Below, piece after piece: positions 1 to 7,850 of a DNA stretch of 34,650 nt. A program made the translations under genes and the position numbers. Numbering within the stretch: position 1 is the first letter of the stretch; every line of letters starts with the position of its first letter. The stretch covers positions 1 to 34,650 of IMG/VR virus record IMGVR_UViG_3300019758_000278; one strand, 5' to 3'. The DNA comes from a virus. The notes beneath the pieces are model-generated. The model was not told the origin of the DNA. It searched no databases and saw nothing but the letters and a program-made list of their open reading frames with translations.

Positions 1-228
1 ATGAATCAAAATGAAATTGACCTTGTAAAAGGTCAAATAAAAAGCAAAATTAGAAAAGGAGATTATATCACTCTAGGAGAGATGATTAGTGAGAACCAAG
101 AAACGGCAAGAAGTAGATTTCGTAGGGGAAACTTCGAAGCGGTTATGGCTATGAAACAAATTGTTGAGTCAAGAGAAAAGCTGATAGAGGACTTCAATTC
201 TGAACAAAAAAAGGAAGATAATTCCTAA
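1..228 (+). CDS. small HTH-like early protein upstream of the transposase
   Basis: This 75-residue, charged, probably helical protein has no family I can name with certainty. The segment at about residues 22-45 (GDYITLGEM followed by ETARSRFRRG) has the spacing of a small helix-turn-helix with a basic recognition helix. In Mu-like phages a small DNA-binding protein (Ner in Mu) commonly precedes the transposase, so a regulatory or end-binding role is reasonable but inferred. The ATG falls on base 1, so the true start may lie upstream of the window and the protein could be longer. The transposase ATG follows 12 bases after the stop, which suggests one operon. Confidence 0.6.
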   Translation: MNQNEIDLVKGQIKSKIRKGDYITLGEMISENQETARSRFRRGNFEAVMAMKQIVESREKLIEDFNSEQKKEDNS

Positions 229-240
229 AACAAAATTACT

Positions 241-2337
241 ATGTCTGTAGAAACCCCATACGAATATCATAAAAGTAAACTAGGAGTAAAGCTAAAATAC
301 TTAGTTTCTGATGTGTTTAAATCGCATTTAGACGGTTTACGTCTTATTTCTTATAGAGCTTTAAAGAAGCGTATGGATAGTAATACGTGTTCTGAAAAAC
401 AATTGCGAAGAGGTTCACTAGGTTATGAGGCTTTAGTAGAGTTTAACTCATTAAGCCAAGAGTGGAGAGATAGGTTGTCAGTAAAATTTGGAGCGCCTAA
501 ACCTGAAGCAACAAAAAGTTGGTTTTCGCAACATTATGTAACAGACAAAGATGCTTTTGATTTTTACATAGCACATCGTTATGGTGCTGATAACGATAAA
601 AAGTTAACTCCTGACACTATTGAGCGATACGTTTATAACGCTTCTGTTTTGAATACAGTTATCAAGTTGAAAAATAACCGTAAAGCCTACGCAAAAGCTT
701 TAGGAGGTGTAAAGATTAATATTTGGGAAAGTTTAAGTAATGATGTTAATGCTTTTCAGGAAATAAAACACAATTTACCAACTACAGCAGGAAGTTTACG
801 ACACAAAGTTACACGTTACCAAAAAGAGGGTTATATCTCTTTAGTATCAGGAAAGTTAAAGCTTAAAAACGCTCAAAAAGTAAAAGACAAAGAGCAAAGA
901 GCCATACTTGATGAATTGGTAAATAAACACACCAATTTAGATAATAAGATGATAGCTGACTTATACAATATGATTGTTGGTAAGGTTGAAATGGATTGGG
1001 AAGAGATAACACCAACTACTGTTTTAAACTTTAAAAAGGAGCGTAACCTTGAAACGTTTGCTGGAAGAAATGGTAAAAAGGCTTTAAAAAATAGCTTAAC
1101 AATGCAACGTCGTAGGATTGCACCAACAGCTTCAATGTTGTATTGGACTTTAGACGGTTGGACAGTTGAGTTATTGTATCAAAAGAAAACAAAAAACAAG
1201 GAGGGACATTATGTTACTACATACCATCATAGATTAACTATGGTTGTTGTTTTAGATCCTTACAATAAGTATCCAATAGGATATTCAATAGGATATAATG
1301 AAACACCTGAGTTGATTAAAGCTGCTATGCAAAATGCAATCAATCACACTAAAGATTTGTTTGGTAGTTTTTTGAAGCCTCATCAATTACAATCGGATAA
1401 CTACTCTATAAAAAAATTAAAGCCTTTATACGAAGCATGTACTCCAAACTTTACGCCTGCTACTGTAGGTAATGCAAAAGCGAAAGTGATAGAGCCATAT
1501 TTTAAATACCTAAACACTAAACGATGCAAGTTGTTTGATAACTGGAGTGGACACAACGTAGATAGCGGCTCAAAGAATCAACCAAACGCTGAAGTAATGA
1601 ACTTAATAAAAAAGAACTTCCCTGATGAAGAGGGATGTCGTCAACAAATTAGGAGCATTATTGAAATGGAAAGGTCTGTTAAAAGAGAAGAGTATGTAAA
1701 AGGATGGTTGAAAACAAAGAATGAGTACAGGCATTTAATGAGCCAAGAAAGTTATTTGTTGGCTTTTGGAAATACAACAGAGAGTAACAAATTAAGAGGT
1801 GAGGGGTTACGTGTAACTATTAACGGATCATATCAATTCTATGAGTGTTTCGATATCAACTTTAGAAAACATGCACTAGAAGATTGGACGGTACACTATA
1901 ATCCTGAAAACTTAGAAGAGGCAATGGCGGTTTCATCTGACGGAACATTACGCTACATGCTAGAACCTGCACCATTTGAACACATGGCTTTAGCTGATAG
2001 AACTGAGGCAGACGATGAAACTGGTAACAGAATTCAAAGCTATAACAGAAAACTTATCAAGCATATATCAGAAGAGCGTCAAGATAATGCTGAAATAGTT
2101 GAGACTTTTTTTGGTAAACATCCTGAGTTGAATGATACGGTAGCTAAACACCTTTTAACAGATAGTAATGGTAACCATAAAATACACAAAAGAAGAGAAA
2201 GCGAAGCGGTTAAGTCGGCTCGTAAAATTGAAAAGAAACAAGAACTAAATGAAGTAAAAAAAGAGGAACAGAGTTTCCAAACTTCACAACAAGAGTACTA
2301 CAAGAGTAAAGTAGATGTAAATAAATATTTAGACTAA
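241..2337 (+). CDS. MuA-like DDE transposase
   Basis: This 698-residue protein is the strand-transfer enzyme that would integrate the phage and replicate it by transposition. The N-terminal ~100 residues look like a DNA-binding region (ISYRALKKRM, EKQLRRGSLGYEAL). The central part is a retroviral-integrase-like catalytic core. Candidate catalytic residues are D305 (in TLDGWT), D386 (in LQSDNYS) and E418 (in AKVIEPYFKYLN). The D-E spacing is 31 intervening residues, shorter than in Mu A itself and closer to D35E integrases. A charged C-terminal tail, residues ~650-698, could contact the ATPase partner as in MuA-MuB. Length is close to MuA (663 residues). The MuB-like ATPase two genes downstream supports the assignment. 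Confidence 0.92.
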   Translation: MSVETPYEYHKSKLGVKLKYLVSDVFKSHLDGLRLISYRALKKRMDSNTCSEKQLRRGSLGYEALVEFNSLSQEWRDRLSVKFGAPKPEATKSWFSQHYVTDKDAFDFYIAHRYGADNDKKLTPDTIERYVYNASVLNTVIKLKNNRKAYAKALGGVKINIWESLSNDVNAFQEIKHNLPTTAGSLRHKVTRYQKEGYISLVSGKLKLKNAQKVKDKEQRAILDELVNKHTNLDNKMIADLYNMIVGKVEMDWEEITPTTVLNFKKERNLETFAGRNGKKALKNSLTMQRRRIAPTASMLYWTLDGWTVELLYQKKTKNKEGHYVTTYHHRLTMVVVLDPYNKYPIGYSIGYNETPELIKAAMQNAINHTKDLFGSFLKPHQLQSDNYSIKKLKPLYEACTPNFTPATVGNAKAKVIEPYFKYLNTKRCKLFDNWSGHNVDSGSKNQPNAEVMNLIKKNFPDEEGCRQQIRSIIEMERSVKREEYVKGWLKTKNEYRHLMSQESYLLAFGNTTESNKLRGEGLRVTINGSYQFYECFDINFRKHALEDWTVHYNPENLEEAMAVSSDGTLRYMLEPAPFEHMALADRTEADDETGNRIQSYNRKLIKHISEERQDNAEIVETFFGKHPELNDTVAKHLLTDSNGNHKIHKRRESEAVKSARKIEKKQELNEVKKEEQSFQTSQQEYYKSKVDVNKYLD

Positions 2338-2347
2338 ACCCCATTAA

Positions 2348-2554
2348 ATGGAAGCAATTAAAACAAAACTAGAAAAGACAAGAGGACAATTAGTAAAACT
2401 AGCAAGCGAAAGAGATGAAAAGTTTATGAAACGTACAGAGAAATGGCAGAACTCTGATAAAGGAGCAGCTTATGAAGTAAACACCAGTTTAATAGTAGAT
2501 ATAGTTCAAAACATTGACGATGCTATTGAAAATGCAAAACTATTTTTAAAGTAA
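2348..2554 (+). CDS. small coiled-coil protein between transposase and MuB-like ATPase
   Basis: This 68-residue, highly charged protein is probably almost all helical (heptad-like spacing in residues 1-30, then a second helix at ~45-68). No catalytic motif or known family is recognised. It begins 10 bases after the transposase stop and ends 7 bases before the ATPase start, so it is co-transcribed with the transposition genes. A transposition accessory role is possible from position only. Confidence 0.7.
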   Translation: MEAIKTKLEKTRGQLVKLASERDEKFMKRTEKWQNSDKGAAYEVNTSLIVDIVQNIDDAIENAKLFLK

Positions 2555-2561
2555 ACCAACT

Positions 2562-3509
2562 ATGAAAAACACAGTAAAGCAAGCGATAGCTTCAGCAGTA
2601 CAAAATTACATTGATCTACATGAGATTAATCAAGCTATTGTATCAAGAAGGTCAAACGTACCAAAGGAACATTTAAGCAACATTTTAAAAGGTGTTTTTA
2701 CTTATAACGCAGGTAATGATAAAGTAGGAGATATTCCTGAAAAACACTTTAAATCATTAGCAGAGTTAGTTGAGTATGAAATTGAAAAAAAGTTGTGGAG
2801 AAATCAACCAACAGATCAATTAACACAAATGCTAGCAATTTTAGAGGAAGCAAAAGACGAAGCTTTTACACGTGTAATCATAGGAGCAACAGGTTCGGGT
2901 AAATCTCACGTAATAGATTTATACAAACGTAAAAACCCAGCTGATGTATTCTCTGTAAAAGTAGGACACACTGATACTTTAAAAGATTTGCTTTGGAAAG
3001 TAGCTGAAGCTCTCAGAGTGCCAAAGCGAACACAGAAGTCTCAACAAATACGTGATATTTCTTTAACACTTAAAGCTTTATGGCATAAAGGTAGAAAGCC
3101 TCAATTAATATTTGATGAGAGTGAGTATATGAAAACCTCGGCTTTATGCTCAATAAAAGAGTTTTACGATCACTTAGACAAATACTGCTCAATAGTTTTA
3201 ATTGGTACTGAGCAGTTAATTAAAGAGATTGATAAACTACGTAGAAGAGACGCTAAAGGAATACCTCAATTATACCGTAGAATTAAGTTTGGTATTCGTC
3301 GATTACCAACTATTGACAGAACTTTCTCTTTGTTTTTAAAAGATGTAAAGGATAAGAAGTTAGTAAGATGGTTGCAAGATAACTGTGCTAATTATGGAGA
3401 GTTACACGATGTGCTAGTTCCTTCTATGTTAGAAGCTGACAGACTAGGACAACCATTAACACTAGGATTGGTTAAACAAGTTTTAAACTTACCTGATTAT
3501 GCAGCCTAA
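2562..3509 (+). CDS. MuB-like AAA ATPase, transposition target selector
   Basis: This 315-residue protein matches the role and size of Mu B (312 residues), the ATP-dependent DNA-binding protein that captures target DNA and activates the transposase. The N-terminal ~75 residues contain a helix-turn-helix-like stretch (IVSRRSNVPKEHLSNILKG), as in MuB. A Walker A motif GATGSGKSH lies at residues 108-116, and Walker B LIFDESE centres on D185/E186. An arginine-rich stretch at ~225-245 (LRRRDAKGIPQLYRRIKFG) could supply sensor or finger residues. The C-terminal ~70 residues form a helical lid. Its stop codon overlaps the next ATPase gene by 11 bases, which implies translational coupling. Confidence 0.9.
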   Translation: MKNTVKQAIASAVQNYIDLHEINQAIVSRRSNVPKEHLSNILKGVFTYNAGNDKVGDIPEKHFKSLAELVEYEIEKKLWRNQPTDQLTQMLAILEEAKDEAFTRVIIGATGSGKSHVIDLYKRKNPADVFSVKVGHTDTLKDLLWKVAEALRVPKRTQKSQQIRDISLTLKALWHKGRKPQLIFDESEYMKTSALCSIKEFYDHLDKYCSIVLIGTEQLIKEIDKLRRRDAKGIPQLYRRIKFGIRRLPTIDRTFSLFLKDVKDKKLVRWLQDNCANYGELHDVLVPSMLEADRLGQPLTLGLVKQVLNLPDYAA

Positions 3510-4173
3510 AACTGAAGAACTAAAGTTAAAGCGAGTCTTAAATGTTGGTAATATCGTTACCCAAAAGATTGAAAGAATACCTTTTGAAGAGGAGAGTGAA
3601 TGGTATCAAGCCTATAAAAGACCGCAAAACAGAGGTGTTTGGTTTATGTGGGGAGGATCAGGAAGTGGTAAAAGTACGAAAGCTATGCTGACCGCTAAGA
3701 AGCTAGCAGAGTTTGATAAAACTCTTTATTCAACACAAGAGGAAGAGACGGATGATAGTGATTTTGTAGACAGAGTTAAAATGTTGAAAATGCAAGATGT
3801 GAAAAGAAACTTCTTTGCTCAAAGTTACACGCTTCAAGAAGTAGATGCATACTTAGAAAAACGCGGTAGTGCGCATACTGTTGTTTTAGATTCTGCACCT
3901 TATTTTTTTAAATCATGGGATGAGTATTACCAGTTTAAGGAAAAATGGGCTACCAAAAAACTCATCATAATTATTGGGCATGCAGAAGGTAAAAATCCTA
4001 GTACAGAGTTACAAAAACGAATAATGTATGATGCAAAAATGAAAATTTTTATAAGCGGCTATTTGGCAATGTGCAAGGGTAGAACAATCGGACCAAATGG
4101 TGGAAGGTTTATCATTTGGAAAGAAGGCTATGAAAAATTACACGGAGCAAATTCAACTAAAAAAGAAAACTAA
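3499..4173 (+). CDS. P-loop ATPase of the early region
   Basis: This 224-residue soluble protein has a clear Walker A motif, GGSGSGKST at residues 52-60, directly after the aromatic strand VWFMW, and a Walker B-like strand TVVLDSAPY with D131. The fold is likely RecA/AAA-like, but I cannot assign a subfamily. It is distinct in sequence from the MuB-like protein that it overlaps by 11 bases. Two consecutive P-loop ATPases after the transposase differ from Mu, which has only B. Possible roles are a replication or recombination accessory, or a second component of target selection. Both are inference. The next gene starts in the TAATG overlap at its stop. Confidence 0.8.
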   Translation: MQPKTEELKLKRVLNVGNIVTQKIERIPFEEESEWYQAYKRPQNRGVWFMWGGSGSGKSTKAMLTAKKLAEFDKTLYSTQEEETDDSDFVDRVKMLKMQDVKRNFFAQSYTLQEVDAYLEKRGSAHTVVLDSAPYFFKSWDEYYQFKEKWATKKLIIIIGHAEGKNPSTELQKRIMYDAKMKIFISGYLAMCKGRTIGPNGGRFIIWKEGYEKLHGANSTKKEN

Positions 4174-4511
4174 TGAAACCAGTACACACAATTTTAGAAG
4201 CAAGTAAACAAGAGTACGACCTAATGGTTTGGAATCTTTTTTTGAACTGGGCGGGCTTGTACGCAAAAGACAGGTTAACACTACAAAAAATGATAACATC
4301 TAAACAGATTGCTAACTGGTTTAACGCTGAATACTTGAAGCTTATTTGTGATTTTAAAAAAGTAGTAGAACCCTATGAGCGACTTGATGCAAAGTCAAAA
4401 AGAAAGCTCTATGTAGAAATTGTAACTAAAGTGTACGAACATTATCCAAAGCCTTTAATACAAGAATGTAAATCAACAAAAATTATTAACCAAAGCTATA
4501 ACCTTAACTAA
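4173..4511 (+). CDS. early-region protein of unknown function (112 aa)
   Basis: Not recognised. The 112-residue protein is mostly helical and moderately basic, with an aromatic N-terminal third (VWNLFLNWAGLYAKD). Its start overlaps the stop of the P-loop ATPase (TAATG), and its own stop overlaps the next start in the same way, so it belongs to a translationally coupled chain. Possible partner of the ATPase by position only. Confidence 0.65.
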   Translation: MKPVHTILEASKQEYDLMVWNLFLNWAGLYAKDRLTLQKMITSKQIANWFNAEYLKLICDFKKVVEPYERLDAKSKRKLYVEIVTKVYEHYPKPLIQECKSTKIINQSYNLN

Positions 4512-4681
4512 TGATAATAACTAAACCCGCTCTAGAAAGTAAAGTAGATAACCTTAACAGCTGGCTACAGCATCACCCTGAAACACATTACCTGTACAGG
4601 CATCAAACACAAAAGCGAGATTACTATGTAAACAAGCTTTGCGACATGGACGATTTAGGATTAAAAACAATTAAAATTTAA
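4511..4681 (+). CDS. small early protein (56 aa)
   Basis: This 56-codon frame starts at an ATG overlapping the previous stop (TAATG) and ends 5 bases before the DUF3164 gene, exactly filling the gap. The product begins MIITKPALESKV, is rich in His and Tyr in the middle (HHPETHYLYRHQ) and ends with an acidic segment. No family is recognised. Gene status rests on perfect packing and the coupled start. Confidence 0.6.
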   Translation: MIITKPALESKVDNLNSWLQHHPETHYLYRHQTQKRDYYVNKLCDMDDLGLKTIKI

Positions 4682-4686
4682 TAACG

Positions 4687-5340
4687 ATGAGTATAGATAT
4701 AACACAATTATCACCTGAAGAAAAAAGAAAGTTACAAGAACAATTTGCAGCTGAAGAAAAAGCTGAAAAGGAAAAAATAAAAGAAACCAAAGCTACTTAT
4801 AAAGAATTAGCAGAAGAGTTTGTGGTTGGGAATATTGACAATTTAGTTTTTCATAAAACACTTACAGAGAAGCTTGTTAAAAGTGTAATGAACGACTTTA
4901 ATACGGTTAAAGACTTGAAACAAGAAGCATTCGGTGTAAAAGAACAAGATAGTCATACAACTACGCTTAAGGATGGTTCTGCAAGTATAACCATTGGTCA
5001 TAATGTAATTATCAAATTTGATGGAACTGAAAGTGCAGGAATTGAAAAAATTAAAGACTACATGAAGTCATTGTCTTCAGATAGTGAAAAGGCACAAAAA
5101 CTAGGTAAGATAGTTGACAAGAAACTTAAAGTAAATCAAAAAACAGGCTTCTTAAATCCGTCGTCAATTATTGATTTAAACAGCTTACGAGATGAGTTTA
5201 ACGACGAACGCTTTTCAGAGGGTTTAGATATCATCATAGCAGCACAAATACGCACAGTAAATAGTATGTACGTAAGTGGTTGGAAATACATTAAGGAAGA
5301 TGGTGTACCTAAAAAACTAGACTTCCGATTTACAATATAG
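4687..5340 (+). CDS. DUF3164-like early protein
   Basis: This 217-residue protein resembles DUF3164, a family found in the early region of many Mu-like phages and of unknown biochemical role. The N-terminal third is a charged coiled coil (residues ~10-45). A middle beta-rich segment follows (TTTLKDGSASITIGHNVIIKF). The C-terminal part fits the family pattern: a linker of the kind KTGFLNPSSIIDL, then a D-E-R segment and helix (NDERFSEGLDIIIAAQIRTV), and a final strand around SGWKYIKE. The match is by overall architecture, so family membership is likely but not proven. It is the last gene before an unusual tRNA-like element. Confidence 0.7.
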   Translation: MSIDITQLSPEEKRKLQEQFAAEEKAEKEKIKETKATYKELAEEFVVGNIDNLVFHKTLTEKLVKSVMNDFNTVKDLKQEAFGVKEQDSHTTTLKDGSASITIGHNVIIKFDGTESAGIEKIKDYMKSLSSDSEKAQKLGKIVDKKLKVNQKTGFLNPSSIIDLNSLRDEFNDERFSEGLDIIIAAQIRTVNSMYVSGWKYIKEDGVPKKLDFRFTI

Positions 5341-5351
5341 CTTTTCCAAAA

Positions 5352-5402
5352 GGGGGATTTCCCGAGAGGCACACACCGAGGTTCGAGTCCTCGGCGGGAG
5401 CA
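5352..5402 (+). other. tRNA-like element (T-arm and acceptor-like stem)
   Basis: Between two early genes lies a GC-rich segment with tRNA features. Bases 5380-5390 match the tRNA B-box consensus GGTTCGANTCC. A 6-bp stem (5376-5381 with 5389-5394) closes a 7-base loop TTCGAGT, as in a T-arm. Directly 3' of it, CGGGA (5395-5399) can pair with TCCCG (5360-5364), plus a T-G wobble, giving a 12-bp coaxial T/acceptor-like helix. The segment TTTCCCGAGAGGC (5358-5370) resembles the D-arm A-box of type II (Ser/Leu) tRNAs. An anticodon arm is absent: only 11 bases lie between the two 5' strands. It may be a deleted tRNA relic or a tRNA-mimic RNA. The element stands out from its AT-rich surroundings. 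Confidence 0.5.
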
Positions 5403-5414
5403 AAAAACAAAACG

Positions 5415-5573
5415 ATGAATAAAGACAATACCACATTTTTAGAAACCAACCCAAGCGTTTATAAAGAGCAGGCAAAAAAGGCATTGCAAAAGGCTAAGGA
5501 GTTAGAAAAGCAACAGCTTGAACAAGGGAAAAAGACTGTAAGGCTAAATGATAAAACCATAGTATTACGATGA
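5415..5573 (+). CDS. small charged early protein (52 aa)
   Basis: This 52-codon frame begins 12 bases after the tRNA-like element and ends in an ATGA overlap with the next gene. The product is Lys/Glu/Gln-rich and mainly one helix (residues ~14-42), followed by a short strand-like C-terminus (VRLNDKTIVLR). No family is recognised. Support is its exact fit in the gap and the coupled stop/start. Confidence 0.6.
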   Translation: MNKDNTTFLETNPSVYKEQAKKALQKAKELEKQQLEQGKKTVRLNDKTIVLR

Positions 5574-6016
5574 CAGCCACTTTAGAACCACAACAGTTAA
5601 AAAAGATACAAGCAAACTTAACAAAGCAGTATCCTGATCGTGAAGAGCGTTTGTGTTTTGTTTCTCAATTCCTAGATCGTGAAATAGCAAGTACTAAGGA
5701 GCTAACAGTAACCGAAGCAAACGAGTTGTTGAACCATTTGTATAACAACAGCTACACTCGTGATAATTGGGGGTTGTTTGACAGGAAAAATGAAAAGCAC
5801 CGCAGTGAACGCAAACTATTATGGAGCTTATTGTATCAAGCACAATGGACAATAGTAAACGAACGCCACGGAGAAGTACCCGACACCCAACGCTTGAGTA
5901 ACTTTTTAAAGTCACTCAAAAGCCCAGTTAATAAACCACTAAAGCAATTTGAAAAGGAAGACTGGGAAAAGATACTAGTAGTATTTACCAACATAGTTAA
6001 AGGAACATTTAAGTAA
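5570..6016 (+). CDS. early-region protein of unknown function (148 aa)
   Basis: Not assigned to a named family. The 148-residue protein is helical. Its first half (REERLCFVSQFLDREIASTKELTVTEANELLNHL) has the spacing of the helical Lys/Glu-rich tails seen in phage recombination and GemA/gp16-like regulatory proteins, but the resemblance is too weak for a call. The second half contains SERKLLWSLLYQAQW and ends in another helical segment. It overlaps the preceding gene by 4 bases. GemA in Mu lies in a comparable place, so a regulator of host gene expression or supercoiling is one possibility. Confidence 0.6.
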   Translation: MTATLEPQQLKKIQANLTKQYPDREERLCFVSQFLDREIASTKELTVTEANELLNHLYNNSYTRDNWGLFDRKNEKHRSERKLLWSLLYQAQWTIVNERHGEVPDTQRLSNFLKSLKSPVNKPLKQFEKEDWEKILVVFTNIVKGTFK

Positions 6017-6022
6017 AGAAAT

Positions 6023-6184
6023 ATGAGTTACACATTTATACCAAAATCGTCCACAGAGTTTGTTGTAAAAGGACATCACATTTATAAAGATGGCAACGGA
6101 CAATGGGTAAGCAATCCACCAGTAGAAGATACAAGATTGCAAAAAGCAGTTAATAACTATATAAGTGCAATAGACAATGGATAA
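6023..6184 (+). CDS. small early protein (53 aa)
   Basis: This 53-codon frame runs from 6 bases after the previous stop into the first codons of the exonuclease gene (8-base overlap). The first half is probably beta (SYTFIPKSSTEFVVKGHHIYKDGNG as two short strands), followed by a turn and a short helix. Unknown family. The tight packing supports a real gene. Confidence 0.55.
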   Translation: MSYTFIPKSSTEFVVKGHHIYKDGNGQWVSNPPVEDTRLQKAVNNYISAIDNG

Positions 6185-6734
6185 TTTAATGATTGATATT
6201 GAAACTTTAGGAACAAAGCCTAGTTGTGTTATACTAAGTATATCGGCAGTTTCATTTGATTTAAAAACAGGAAGAATAGGCGATGTTTTTCATCAGAATA
6301 TAAGTGTTGAAGATTCAGTTAAACAAGGTTTAAAAATAGATGAAAAGACTTTTTTTTGGTGGTTAAATCAAAGTAAAGAAGCACAACAAAGAATTGTTGA
6401 TTTAAACCATCAGCATAAACTTAAAAACACACTGATTAGGTTTTATCAGTTTGTTTACAATTACACATCTAACGATGTAAAAGTTTGGGGAAATTCAGCA
6501 AGGTTTGATTTAGGAATTTTAGAGGCTGCATTTGATTTATTTGATGTTGAGTTGCCATGGAAACACTATAACGAAAGAGATGTAAGAACATTAGTTGCTT
6601 TTGCTCCTGAAATAAAGGAAGAACAAAAATTTGATGGAGTGCCTCACTATGGTATTGATGATTGTAAGCATCAAATAAAGTACTGTAGCAAGATATTTAA
6701 TAAACTAAATATTGCCAAAAACCCGAATACTTAA
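6177..6734 (+). CDS. DEDDh 3'-5' exonuclease
   Basis: This 185-residue protein is an RNase H-fold exonuclease of the DEDDh type, close to the Rv2179c/DUF5051-like group common in phages. Exo I is MIDIETLG with D7 and E9. Exo II is ARFDLGIL with D111. Exo III is HYGIDD with H157 and D162, giving the H-x4-D spacing of DEDDh enzymes. It would remove nucleotides from 3' ends in a Mg-dependent reaction, but whether the substrate is DNA or RNA cannot be told from sequence. It could act in phage DNA repair or in turnover of host nucleic acid. The start at 6177 overlaps the preceding small gene by 8 bases and places Exo I at the very N-terminus, as is usual. Confidence 0.87.
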   Translation: MDNLMIDIETLGTKPSCVILSISAVSFDLKTGRIGDVFHQNISVEDSVKQGLKIDEKTFFWWLNQSKEAQQRIVDLNHQHKLKNTLIRFYQFVYNYTSNDVKVWGNSARFDLGILEAAFDLFDVELPWKHYNERDVRTLVAFAPEIKEEQKFDGVPHYGIDDCKHQIKYCSKIFNKLNIAKNPNT

Positions 6735-6756
6735 CAATTCGTTTTTACACCCGAAC

Positions 6757-7296
6757 ATGACCCGACACTACACCGTAGAAATAACAGAAACAACCGCTAA
6801 GCTTAAACTTACCTATCGCAATGGTAAGTTTAAACGCTTAGAGCATTTATCAGGACAAATAAATAACCAAACTATTAAAGAGATTGGTCGCATTATACCG
6901 CCAAAAGAAACCGATTTAGAAGCTTTTAAGCAAAGCTTTGAAGGTAAAATAACATATACCGCAGAAGTAAAAGAAAAGTCTTTATATACTCATTTTTTAG
7001 AAACGTGGTATCAGTTTTACGAAAGAGCTACAGGAGTAGCACCAAAGTTTACTGGAGCAGACGGTAAAGCACTTAAACAAATCATTGCTTACCTAAAGCA
7101 AATTAATGGAGGTAACGAGCCAATAGCACTTCAAAATTGGCAACTGATCCTTTCTAAATGGGAAACCTTAAAAGAGTTTCATCAAGATAATACCGATTTA
7201 AAATACATCAATTCAAGATTAAATGTCATCATCAGAGAAATTATCAAAAACAACGGTTCCGACACTAGTGGAGCTAACAGCAACGTCTCAATATAA
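6757..7296 (+). CDS. early-region protein, possible DNA-binding or replication accessory
   Basis: The chosen start gives 179 residues and lies 22 bases after the exonuclease stop. An in-frame ATG at 6712 would add 15 residues and overlap that gene. Residues 1-75 are beta-rich (TRHYTVEITETTAKLKLTY). Residues ~80-170 are helical, with a segment (TGVAPKFTGADGKALKQII) and a closing stretch (DLKYINSRLNVIIREI). That helical layout is common in small phage replication or DNA-binding proteins of Bacteroidota, but I cannot name the family. The C-terminal ~74 bases overlap the next gene in another frame. Confidence 0.65.
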   Translation: MTRHYTVEITETTAKLKLTYRNGKFKRLEHLSGQINNQTIKEIGRIIPPKETDLEAFKQSFEGKITYTAEVKEKSLYTHFLETWYQFYERATGVAPKFTGADGKALKQIIAYLKQINGGNEPIALQNWQLILSKWETLKEFHQDNTDLKYINSRLNVIIREIIKNNGSDTSGANSNVSI

Positions 7297-7789
7297 CAAC
7301 AGGCTCGTTGTTAAGCACTACAATAACTTAACAATGCGTCAAGCTTTCCTATCAGCAAGTCCAAGCTTGGGCTTGCTGTCAAAGAAAGACGAAGTAAAAA
7401 CAATTACTTGCATCACCAACTTATTTAAAGCGGTGTCTATGTATTTTGATAATGTGCTTACCCAAGCTAAAGCCGAAGTGATTGCTGTTGAATTACTATC
7501 AAAATACGAGTACAGAAGTTTAAAACTTGAAGACCTAGTTGTGATATGTAAAGAATTAAAAGAAGGAGAAGTTTTTAAAATAACTCCTGCACGCATTTTA
7601 CGTCAAGTAAAAAAATACTCTGACGAACGAGAAAAGTTGGCAATAGCAATTAATAGAGAACTATCAGAGAGTTCAAAAGCAAACATTAATTATCAGTTAC
7701 AAGAACGATTAGACGAGCATTATAAAACTACTTCTAATTTAGATAAACTAGCGAGTAACAGAAGTAAGATTACAACTAGGTTTAAATAG
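7223..7789 (+). CDS. DUF6633-like phage protein
   Basis: This 188-residue protein fits the layout of a small family common in Bacteroidota phages and mobile elements (DUF6633-type; function unknown). After a variable N-terminus comes a segment of the form SASPSLGLL, then a helical domain with the signature KYEYRSLKLEDLVVICKELK and EGEVF, then ARILRQVKKYSDER. These match the usual order 'tPSL - Y..l.l.dl - G - ILxWlxxYxxxR'. The family normally has ~40 residues before the PSL segment, which supports the start at 7223 despite the 74-base overlap with the upstream gene. ATG 7334 is the alternative. The adjacent replication-like gene hints at a helicase-loader type role, but that is speculative. 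The coding sequence contains a near-perfect 26-bp palindrome. Confidence 0.7.
   Translation: MSSSEKLSKTTVPTLVELTATSQYNNRLVVKHYNNLTMRQAFLSASPSLGLLSKKDEVKTITCITNLFKAVSMYFDNVLTQAKAEVIAVELLSKYEYRSLKLEDLVVICKELKEGEVFKITPARILRQVKKYSDEREKLAIAINRELSESSKANINYQLQERLDEHYKTTSNLDKLASNRSKITTRFK
7353..7378. repeat. 26-bp near-perfect palindrome inside the DUF6633-like gene
   Basis: Two 13-base arms, CAGCAAGTCCAAG and CTTGGGCTTGCTG, abut with no spacer. The only non-complementary position is T7360 against G7371, which would be a G-U pair in RNA. It lies 19 bases after the in-frame ATG at 7334, the alternative start of the gene. It could form a cruciform, an mRNA hairpin affecting translation from that ATG, or a dimeric protein-binding site. 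Confidence 0.7.
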
Positions 7790-7850
7790 CTTTTAAAGGT
7801 TTTTTAAACCGATACTATAAAACTATTTCAAATAACTAAAAACAAGAACT

